Made by a program: the position numbers and the translations under genes
Assembly (NCBI RefSeq): GCF_014695395.1
Contig: NZ_JACJOF010000040.1
Location: forward strand, 1-64,000
Reading direction: 5' to 3'
Origin: Nodosilinea sp. FACHB-131
Lineage (GTDB): Bacteria > Cyanobacteriota > Cyanobacteriia > Phormidesmidales > Phormidesmidaceae
DNA: 64,000 nucleotides
Shown here: piece after piece, positions 57,972-64,000 of the stretch
Layout of the letters: each line of letters starts with the position of its first letter
Numbering within the stretch: position 1 is the first letter of the stretch
The notes under the pieces: model-generated
What the model was told of the DNA's origin: nothing
Seen by the model: only the letters and a program-made list of their open reading frames with translations
Databases searched by the model: none

Positions 57972-58871
57972 CAAATGAACACATCCCTCCAAAACCCCAT
58001 CGAGCAACTTCAGCAGTGGACGCACTGGCAACCCTTACTCAACTGTTGGAAAGGAACACTCATACCAGCAGCACCAGGGTTATACCGCATTCGTCGTGTA
58101 GGTTTCACTGGCCTAGATTACATAGGGCAGACAGGAACCGCCCTTAAGAAACGATTAGGCATGCTGAAAGGTATCTTTGATCTTGAAATGCCATATCGTG
58201 CACCTCATACTGCCGCACCTGCGTTGTGGGCTCTAAGGCATAGGCTAAACTGCGATTTTGAGGTTTCTGTTCTCCCCTTTTATGGCTCAAAGCAAGAACG
58301 TAAGGGATTAGAGGCTTTAGCAATTGCGCTGCATCGACAAGAGTTTCAAGAATCTCCCACAGTAAATTTTGGCCGAATAGCAGTAGGCTACAAAATTTCA
58401 TCCTCTAATGACAATCAGCTTATGATTGCTGGGAAACGCTTTAAAGGCGGTCTTTCTTTGGAAAATAGCCAAAACCACCTACTAGGTATCCCACCAGTCG
58501 GAAAATTAAACTCAGACCCTACAGCACCGCGCTGGTGCAACCATGCCTGGTCAAATTGGATGCTTATCACAACTAATTTTCCTATCTCAGAATACGCTCA
58601 AGGGCTATACCGAATCCGGCAATCAGGCGCTACTACATTGACTTATATCGGACAAGGCTATTTATACTCCCGTCTGCTCAACCACTTGTTGAAAGTAACC
58701 CGCCTTAGGAATGAGCAAGATAGGGTATTTGCCGAAGCTCAACCATTAGAGTGCTCTTGGGTACAAAGTGAAGACTGGCACCGCCACCAGCGAGAGGAAC
58801 TCGAAAACGACCTTATCGCAGCCCATTTACTCTTTCAGGGCAGCGTCCCTCCAGCCCAATTCATCGGCTAA
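57972..58871 (+). CDS. Double GIY-YIG domain protein
   Basis: 299 residues from ATG 57972 (57963 also possible). Two copies of the GIY-YIG motif: PGLYRIRRVGFTGLDYIGQT (about 34-53) with LKKRL, and QGLYRIRQSGATTLTYIGQG (about 214-233) with YSRLLNHL. Two half-sites in one chain could make paired nicks. The second domain keeps an E near its end (REELENDLIAAH). It lies 11 bp before a DUF6884 gene, which suggests a joint system. Confidence 0.88.
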   Translation, partial: QMNTSLQNPIEQLQQWTHWQPLLNCWKGTLIPAAPGLYRIRRVGFTGLDYIGQTGTALKKRLGMLKGIFDLEMPYRAPHTAAPALWALRHRLNCDFEVSVLPFYGSKQERKGLEALAIALHRQEFQESPTVNFGRIAVGYKISSSNDNQLMIAGKRFKGGLSLENSQNHLLGIPPVGKLNSDPTAPRWCNHAWSNWMLITTNFPISEYAQGLYRIRQSGATTLTYIGQGYLYSRLLNHLLKVTRLRNEQDRVFAEAQPLECSWVQSEDWHRHQREELENDLIAAHLLFQGSVPPAQFIG

Positions 58872-58882
58872 ATAACGAAATT

Positions 58883-59302
58883 ATGAAAGTGATCGCTTTG
58901 GTATCTTGCGTCAGTCGTAAACAAACAATAGCAAGCCCAGCCAAAGACCTATATCAATCTGATTGGTTTAAGAAGGCAAGGGCATACGTGGAGCAAAACC
59001 ATTGGCCCTGGTATATCTTGTCTGCTCAACACGGACTACTTAGCCCTGATCAGGTCATTACCCCTTATGAGCGGACACTAAAACTTCTTCCAGTTCAGGA
59101 TCGTCGAAAGTGGGCAGACGGCGTTTTTCATCAGATTACTGATATAGCTACTCTCCCCTGTTGTCTAAAGATCTTTTCTGGGCAAGCCTATCGAGAACAC
59201 CTGTCTGAGCGATTACAGGAATGTGGGTATCAAATCGATGTTCCTCTACTAGGGCTTGGAATTGGCAAACAGCTGTCATGGCTCAAGTCTCAACTTAACT
59301 AA
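58883..59302 (+). CDS. DUF6884 protein
   Basis: 139 residues. VIALVSCVSRKQTIASPAKD, LYQSDWFKKARAYVE, WYILSAQHGLLSPDQVITPY, KWADGVFHQI and FSGQAYREHLSERLQECGYQ then VPLLGLGIGKQLSWL match DUF6884, a family seen beside nucleases and DNA-modification genes. The SAQHGLL segment is nearly invariant in the family. Coupled to the double GIY-YIG gene. Confidence 0.85.
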   Translation: MKVIALVSCVSRKQTIASPAKDLYQSDWFKKARAYVEQNHWPWYILSAQHGLLSPDQVITPYERTLKLLPVQDRRKWADGVFHQITDIATLPCCLKIFSGQAYREHLSERLQECGYQIDVPLLGLGIGKQLSWLKSQLN

Positions 59303-59324
59303 CGCCTTTTCAGGCATACAATAA

Positions 59325-59433
59325 CTTAGAGCCCTAGCGCTAGAGCTGGTGAACCGCGATTTACACTACCTTTGACATCGTAGCCTCTCCAACTGAAATG
59401 AGGATACAGATATTTAGCTTTCTGGCACAGTAG
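59325..59433 (+). pseudogene. Internally deleted copy of the CAP gene
   Basis: TAGAGCCCTAGCGCTAGAG, then GGTGAACCGCGAT, matches the coding DNA near 56120. It jumps to ACTACCTTTG and ends AGATATTTAGCTTTCTGGCA, then CAGTAG, matching the CAP gene's last codons. About 300 bp are missing between. A duplicated remnant. Confidence 0.75.
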
Positions 59434-59446
59434 GAAGGGTGAAGAT

Positions 59447-60475
59447 TTACTCTTCTACCACCTGCTTCCATTCCACTAAAGCCAAAGCAACCAGATCCTC
59501 AAAAGACTCAAACTGTGGCTGATAGTCCAGCAGTGGTTTACAGAATTTGGCATAGTCGCTATAAGAAAAATGGTAGCTAGAGCCAACCCGGCTTTTTCCT
59601 AGGTAAAAGTTGACATGCTTCACGTTAGACCACAGCGAGATACCTGCCCAGGCCAGCCCTTTAACCCGCTCTTTTTTGTATGTATGGCCTGGTGCCCCAA
59701 ACTCCTTCTTAGGGTAGGGCAGCATCAGGTATAGCTCGGGCAAGCTACTACCCATCAATGGTAGGAACTCGGCACAGAGCTTGGTTTTATAGACCTCCTT
59801 CTCACCTTTGGCCAAGCCGTACTGTGTTCGACTAGAGCGGCCAACCTCTCTGATGCGTTCATCAAACTCAAGGAATTGGAGTCGCAGGGCCGACACCAAT
59901 TCCGCCTGCTCTGGAGCCATCTGCTCCATCTGCGTCCGCAAGGACTTGGGTGGCCGCCCGATGACCCGCGTTGGTGTAGCCAGCGCTGGTTCTCCCTCCG
60001 TCGGCTGTAAATAGGGATGGAACTTGGGATGTACGTCGATCGCTGTCTCTGCGGCTGAGTCAGCATGGACAAGTTGAAATCTGAAGCGATCGCCATCGCC
60101 AATGATCTTGAATCGGTAGAACTCGAAGTCGAGACGGCTATGCTCTCGGTCAATGTGGTTGTGGGCGTGGAATGTGGGGGCGATCGCTATCAGACGAATG
60201 GGCAAGCTGTAGTCTACTTGGTCGGCAAAGGGTTGGACATGGCATAGGCTGGCGTAGTAGCGGGTGAGCTGCTGCACCACATAGCGATCCTCTACATTCT
60301 TAAGTTCTAGAACAACAAGCTGCCGTTCTGAAGTAGTGGCTAGGATGTCGCAGATTTGGCCCTCAATGATGTACTGACGAGCCAAGGGCTTGAGGTTGAG
60401 GAAAGCTTCTAAATTTGCCCAAATAAATTCTTCTAGGTCGAATTCAGTTTTGAAACGCCAACGCCAATCTGCCAT
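59447..60475 (-). CDS. DUF91/NucS-like PD-(D/E)XK nuclease 2
   Basis: 342 residues from ATG 60475 (AGGGAG upstream). FDLEEFIWANLEAFLNLKPL, ARQYIIEGQICDILATTSER and QLVVLELKNVEDRYVVQQLT form the same nuclease core as the gene at 44410, with D in CDIL and ExK in LELKN. The C-terminal region (FLEFDERIREV, SYSDYAKFCKPLL) is also related. Not linked to a helicase here. It could be a substrate-specific variant or a stand-alone defence nuclease. Confidence 0.85.
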   Translation of the reverse strand: MADWRWRFKTEFDLEEFIWANLEAFLNLKPLARQYIIEGQICDILATTSERQLVVLELKNVEDRYVVQQLTRYYASLCHVQPFADQVDYSLPIRLIAIAPTFHAHNHIDREHSRLDFEFYRFKIIGDGDRFRFQLVHADSAAETAIDVHPKFHPYLQPTEGEPALATPTRVIGRPPKSLRTQMEQMAPEQAELVSALRLQFLEFDERIREVGRSSRTQYGLAKGEKEVYKTKLCAEFLPLMGSSLPELYLMLPYPKKEFGAPGHTYKKERVKGLAWAGISLWSNVKHVNFYLGKSRVGSSYHFSYSDYAKFCKPLLDYQPQFESFEDLVALALVEWKQVVEE

Positions 60476-60662
60476 GATTCTCCCTGAGGCTGTTTTGGTG
60501 AGGATAACGAATGGAACTGGCTAAGGTCACAGTAGCCATAACTAAGCTGTCCTAATCACAGACCTGGAGAACAAAGATGCTGGGCTTACAAAGAATCGAT
60601 ATGTCCCAACCCCTCATCGCGAGAAAAAGCTGGCTAAAACCCTGCCCCCTGATGGAAACCTG

Positions 60663-61283
60663 ATGCTCAGAACACTCAACCTGCCAAAGCTGCTGCTCAT
60701 TCGCCATGGGCAGACGGCCCTCAACGTTGAGGGCCGGGTTCACAGCCAGCAGGACAGTGCAGGACTTGATGAGATTGGCCGCTGGCAAGCCTCGCGTTTG
60801 GTGGAGGTGTGCCGAGGGTATGGAGTGCGATCGCTACTCAGTTCCCCAGAGGCAAGGGCACTAGAGACAGCCCAGATTGTTGGTGATGCCCTGGTGGTGC
60901 CCCTGCAATGCTCTGAGGCGCTGTGCGAACGCAACTGGGGCCAATGGTCTGGGGAGCCGTGGCAGCAAATTCATGAGCGGCTGAAGTCCATGTCGCTGGA
61001 AGAACGATTTACTTTTGTGCCGCCTGGTGGAGAGTCCTGGCAGCAGATGGAGCAGCGATTGATGGGCTGTGTTGAGGTTTGGCGGGGGGTGTCTGAATCC
61101 ATAGCGGTGGTGGCCCATGGAGGGCTGCTGCGGGCTTTGATACCCCTGCTGCTGAATGAGCCCAGGGAGTCGAGCTTTCGCTACGACTTGGACAATGCTT
61201 CGGTGTCAGTGTTTGGGGTGGCGGCTGAGGGGTTCGAGGTGATGGGGTTGAATGATGTGGGGCATTTGGAGGGTGGGGGTTGA
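60663..61283 (+). CDS. Histidine phosphatase (phosphoglycerate mutase-like)
   Basis: 206 residues. LLLIRHGQTALNVEGRV (catalytic His in RHG), LDEIGRWQASRLVE, LSSPEARALETAQIVGD, LCERNWGQWSGEPWQQIHER and VVAHGGLLRALI (second His). A cobalamin- or sugar-phosphate phosphatase of the broad family. Ordinary gene, not obviously linked to its neighbours. Confidence 0.93.
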   Translation: MLRTLNLPKLLLIRHGQTALNVEGRVHSQQDSAGLDEIGRWQASRLVEVCRGYGVRSLLSSPEARALETAQIVGDALVVPLQCSEALCERNWGQWSGEPWQQIHERLKSMSLEERFTFVPPGGESWQQMEQRLMGCVEVWRGVSESIAVVAHGGLLRALIPLLLNEPRESSFRYDLDNASVSVFGVAAEGFEVMGLNDVGHLEGGG

Positions 61284-61305
61284 AGCTGGTTTCGCACTTC
61301 ATTAT

Positions 61306-62022
61306 CTAACCATAGGCAAAATGGAACAATCTATCAGCGATATCATGCCCCTGCTCTTGCTGATACATTAAATATGCTAATTCTATTCGATGCTTCTCCT
61401 CAAGCTCAGCATATTCCTGTATGTGGAATTCATTCATTTTCTCTTTCAATTGGCTATAGAGAATAGCCGGACTATCTGCTTCCTCATCAGGATGCCAAGT
61501 CTGAGCCAGAGCTAAGGAAATAACCAATTTAGGAGATGCTTTTTCGAGGATATTTTGACAAGCCCTTAGTGAATTACCAGTAGTCCTAACATCGTCCAGC
61601 AAAAGTACTGCTTTATCTTTAACCAAAACAGGGTAGTGAAGGCCAATAGATTGCAAATGAATCTTTTCAGGCCGAGAACCTTGAGAGCTATGTGATGGGA
61701 TTGCAGTATGCCTTTTCAAACAGGATGTAGCATCAATTCTTTCAGATGCTTTTGCTAGTCCAGCTGCAATGTGATAAATTCCACTCTCAGCATTCGGCTT
61801 GCTAGAAGGTACAACTGCAACTGCATCAAAGCCACATAGGCTTTGTGACAGGAGTCTTATACATTCTTGTATAGCTTGAAAGTGCTGCTCATGGTATTTT
61901 CTTTTTAGATCTAAAACAAACTCAGTGTAGCCATCCTGAGAATCATCTTCATGAGGCCAATAAGCCTTGGGAATATAATGACCGATACAAAAGTTTTGCG
62001 GTAGATAGAAGATGTCTAGCAT
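61306..62022 (-). CDS. Phosphoribosyltransferase-like protein
   Basis: 238 residues. The PRPP-binding motif is VLLLDDVRTTGNSLRACQNI (about 145-165); FDAVAVVPSSKPN upstream resembles the first loop of ComF/PRTase proteins. The C-terminal 70 residues are extra and helical. No zinc ribbon, so not ComF proper. The next two genes upstream on this strand (62051, 62652) are close, so a defence- or nucleotide-signal-type operon is possible. Confidence 0.8.
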   Translation of the reverse strand: MLDIFYLPQNFCIGHYIPKAYWPHEDDSQDGYTEFVLDLKRKYHEQHFQAIQECIRLLSQSLCGFDAVAVVPSSKPNAESGIYHIAAGLAKASERIDATSCLKRHTAIPSHSSQGSRPEKIHLQSIGLHYPVLVKDKAVLLLDDVRTTGNSLRACQNILEKASPKLVISLALAQTWHPDEEADSPAILYSQLKEKMNEFHIQEYAELEEKHRIELAYLMYQQEQGHDIADRLFHFAYG

Positions 62023-62050
62023 AAATATAGAACACTTTTCAAGCTTATGT

Positions 62051-62587
62051 TTAGGCTTGCGGAGCAGGTGTAATCAAAACTCTACCTGAACCATTTATTT
62101 CTAAATCTTCTAAGCCAAAGATAGCTAGACTATTTTTGTATTCTTCTGGATTAGCTTCACAATAGGCTTTGGCCTCAATCATGTCCCATGCTTTCTGAAA
62201 AGCTACAGATTGTTCCGGCTTGTTCTTGTAAGGGCTCCAGTAATTTAAAGCACCAGGACAAGGTATAAACTCATCAAAAATTTCTGGGTGCTCTACCTTG
62301 TGTGCCCACTGTTGATCCTGCTCATCCCAAATCATTTTAGTCACAGTAGCGAAGCCAATAATAGACTTACGCATCTGTTTGATTTCTTCTGTAGTAATTT
62401 CTTCGTGCTCAAGGTATTCATCAAAATACCCTTCACATTCTTTACTAGCAGAAACATGAATTAAGCATAGACCTCGAAACGAACTTTCCCAGGAGCGAAA
62501 CTCGTAGGGCTTGAAGCCCATGCAGATTTCCCAGCCAAAAGGATTAATGATGGAAATAGCTCTAAGATCAGCAGGATAGTCCGTCAT
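62051..62587 (-). CDS. ASCH-domain protein
   Basis: 178 residues from ATG 62587. AISIINPFGWEICMGFKPYE then FRSWESSFRGLCLIHVSASK is the ASCH signature (W/F..A.. K..E.R.W); the last part (FQKAWDMIEAKAY, YKNSLAIFGLEDL) is unknown. ASCH domains bind RNA or modified bases. The frame is open to 62704, but that part overlaps another gene. Confidence 0.85.
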   Translation of the reverse strand: MTDYPADLRAISIINPFGWEICMGFKPYEFRSWESSFRGLCLIHVSASKECEGYFDEYLEHEEITTEEIKQMRKSIIGFATVTKMIWDEQDQQWAHKVEHPEIFDEFIPCPGALNYWSPYKNKPEQSVAFQKAWDMIEAKAYCEANPEEYKNSLAIFGLEDLEINGSGRVLITPAPQA

Positions 62588-62651
62588 AGTTTGTAACTCG
62601 ATTTTGCATCTCGAAACTCTTAATAGTGGCAGTCTGATGCCATGCAAATAA

Positions 62652-62876
62652 TTAGCTTGCACTGAAAGGTTGCATAAATTCAAATAGGCTCGATATATCA
62701 CCAAGTCTCTGAAGAGTTTCGCTACGACCTGCTAGATCAAAATAGAGAGTGTAATCTCTATCAATAAGCACATAGCTTCGAGGCGCATTTTCTTTGCCTT
62801 GTTTCAGCTCCGCCAGTTTTGAGGGAGTTCCACAGTAAGGAAGCTCTTGAATGCGCTCAATATGGTACCTAAACAC
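62652..62876 (-). CDS. Hypothetical protein, start uncertain
   Basis: 74 residues from GTG 62876 (FRYHIERIQELPYCGTPSKL, YVLIDRDYTLYFDLAGRSET). The same frame continues upstream with coding-like NKIACWFTDTDYNEESLLV but reaches TAG without an ATG, so the native start may be damaged. No family recognised. Upstream of the ASCH gene. Confidence 0.55.
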   Translation of the reverse strand: MFRYHIERIQELPYCGTPSKLAELKQGKENAPRSYVLIDRDYTLYFDLAGRSETLQRLGDISSLFEFMQPFSAS

Positions 62877-63015
62877 AAGGAGACTTTCCTCGTTGTAGTC
62901 AGTATCGGTAAACCAACAGGCGATCTTATTGGAGTGCTAGATTGTAATTCTACAGAACATAATTAAACTTCGGATTTGCGATCGCCCTTTAAGCAGTCCT
63001 CAGCCAAAGCAATCC

Positions 63016-63360
63016 TCAAGCCCGTTGGGGAGTGAGCACTTCCCTTAGCTTCCGCTTTAAATCACCAGAGATTGGAATTCCCTGAATCTCTCTAAGCAGC
63101 CTCTCTAGAGGCTCACCATTCTTCTGCCGTTCTTTGTAGATGGCTACCAGCAGGGCTTCTAGCCCAAACTTAGAGAGCATGTCAGCAGCTAGGCCAATAA
63201 GCCCTAAGAAAACTATTCCTCCAATCATCCCCCCTGGACCAAGCAGAGCTAATGAAGCCGTAATGGCTGCAGCTCCAGTCAGTCCAGTGGTTGCCATTGT
63301 GATCAGCAGGATGATCATGGGAAAACCCAACCCTGCTGCTTTACGAACAAACTCGTCCAT
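63016..63360 (-). CDS. Small membrane protein coupled to the ParB-like gene
   Basis: 114 residues from ATG 63360 with GGAGG 6 nt upstream. Two hydrophobic segments (FPMIILLITMATTGLTGAAA, IGGIVFLGLIGLAADML) precede a charged tail (LERLLREIQGIPISGDLKRK). No family. It starts 30 bp after the ParB-like gene's stop, same strand. Confidence 0.75.
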   Translation of the reverse strand: MDEFVRKAAGLGFPMIILLITMATTGLTGAAAITASLALLGPGGMIGGIVFLGLIGLAADMLSKFGLEALLVAIYKERQKNGEPLERLLREIQGIPISGDLKRKLREVLTPQRA

Positions 63361-63389
63361 GGTTGCCTCCTGAGTGTGCAAGTCTTTGC

Positions 63390-64000
63390 TTATCCCCAAG
63401 CATCGATGACCTTGAGTAGAGTTAACTCCGTGAGCAGTCGATTCCTACCCTTGATATCTTTACCCACTGCCTCAATTACCTCGGCAAAACTGCTGAGGGG
63501 GTGCTGCCCAGGCCGATTTTGGAGATTCGCAACAATCTGCTTTGCTTTGCTGCCATTCAAAGCAGCGCTTAATTTTTCTAAAGTCTGTTGAGCAATTATC
63601 GGCTCATTAATCCGGTTGAATGCCTCTAGTACTGGTAATGGTTTGGGCATTCGTTCATCAATAGCGCCTAGAATAGCCTTTTGACTCTCAGCCGCTGTGT
63701 TTTTGACCTCCTGCTGAATTCCTTCAATCGCTGAGACTAAGTTACTTAGCTTGATAGCTAGATCTGAGGGAATTACAGCATCCTCGCTTGAGGATTGTTC
63801 TTTCGCCCCTGATAGAGTCTCAAATACCTGTAGCTGCTGTTTAATAGCCTTTTCATTCTTCTTTGTGATGACAAAGACCCGTATTCGGTCAGGTAGCTTT
63901 GGATCCAGCTCTCTTGCTTTCAAATAAGCCTGATACTCAAAATAACCATGTACAAGCTCGTAGGTTTCCAGGTCAAGTTGCTTCACTACTGGCACCTGAA
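63390..64000 (-). CDS. ParB-like nuclease-domain protein, partial (5' end off window)
   Basis: At least 202 residues; the frame is open to the window edge. It begins PVVKQLDLETYELVHGYFEY then QAYLKARELDPKLPDRIRVF, which is the ParB-N/Srx core (YELVxGxxRxxA-like). A helical C-terminal region follows (LAIKLSNLVSAIEGIQQEVK). Its size and lack of a clear HTH fit accessory ParB-like proteins in mobile DNA. With the membrane protein behind it, function is unknown. The real start lies beyond 64000. Confidence 0.75.
   Translation of the reverse strand, partial: QVPVVKQLDLETYELVHGYFEYQAYLKARELDPKLPDRIRVFVITKKNEKAIKQQLQVFETLSGAKEQSSSEDAVIPSDLAIKLSNLVSAIEGIQQEVKNTAAESQKAILGAIDERMPKPLPVLEAFNRINEPIIAQQTLEKLSAALNGSKAKQIVANLQNRPGQHPLSSFAEVIEAVGKDIKGRNRLLTELTLLKVIDAWG

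Noticed and set aside
57777..58031. 84-residue minus-strand ORF before the double GIY-YIG gene
   Set aside because: It has a somewhat coding look and might be a gene remnant, but no family or start could be defined and it overlaps the GIY-YIG start.
1..64000. CRISPR arrays, rRNA and tRNA genes
   Set aside because: No regularly spaced 24-37 bp repeat series was seen, and no tRNA cloverleaf or rRNA segment was recognised by eye. A tRNAscan/CRISPR search could still find a weak one.

Overview
The window is cyanobacterial DNA. Evidence includes many GCGATCGC (HIP1) octamers, a cyanobacterial AbrB-type regulator, XisF-like serine recombinases, a LexA box of the cyanobacterial type in front of recA, and many proteins of cyanobacteria-rich DUF families. 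A filamentous, non-picoplanktonic strain of the Leptolyngbya/Nodosilinea kind is my guess, not a result.

Layout. 0.2-2.6 kb carries a B12/radical SAM gene and the C-terminal third of a RecQ helicase. recQ stops abruptly at about 2.6 kb, where two tandem large serine recombinases begin (2.6-5.5 kb). This looks like one edge of an element inserted in recQ. The N-terminal part of recQ is not in the window, so any matching edge lies beyond 64 kb, or recQ is simply truncated. 5.9-9.1 kb has a two-gene membrane pair sharing an N-terminal motif, small genes and a frameshifted SOUL haem-binding gene. 9.2-18.5 kb is a phage/plasmid-like block, mostly on the minus strand: a winged-helix protein with 21-bp iterons inside its gene, HNH nuclease, divergent repressors around a 36-bp palindrome, UvrD-type helicase, DUF2958, SWIM and SLOG-type proteins, and an unusual run of genes separated by RNA hairpins. 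A 14-bp palindrome, AGCTAAWWTTAGCT-like, recurs at three promoters here. At 18.6-19.1 kb there is no credible protein gene but a strong promoter followed by about 500 nt of nested, perfectly paired GC-rich stems and GNRA-type loops. I read it as a large structured RNA.

19.5-36 kb is accessory and partly decayed: Excalibur protein, cyAbrB, dispersed repeats, a broken DUF1499 gene, a complete XaxA/XaxB (YaxAB-type) binary pore-forming toxin pair, GNAT, small membrane and zinc proteins, a divergent pair of DNA-binding genes with iteron-rich DNA, DUF2087, a peptidase E and a membrane gene with two in-frame stops. 36.6-46.7 kb is very rich in nucleases: HNH, HsdR-N-like, CoiA-like, integrase, EEP, then a tight operon of NERD-helicase, DUF91-type nuclease and GIY-YIG protein, then RNase HI. 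46.7-64 kb mixes housekeeping-type genes (PNPOx, methyltransferase, AEC permease, thermonuclease, recA, DUF4336, CAP, histidine phosphatase) with further defence-like genes: an ATPase-cyclase fusion, a double GIY-YIG plus DUF6884 pair, a second DUF91-type nuclease and an ASCH protein. A ParB-like gene runs off the right edge.

Best candidates for new biology are the 18.6-19.1 kb structured RNA with its operator, the NERD/DUF91/GIY-YIG operon, the 5.9-7.4 kb motif-sharing membrane pair, the hairpin-punctuated operon and the toxin pair. No tRNA, rRNA or CRISPR array was seen. All family names come from reading motifs by eye; no database search was run.
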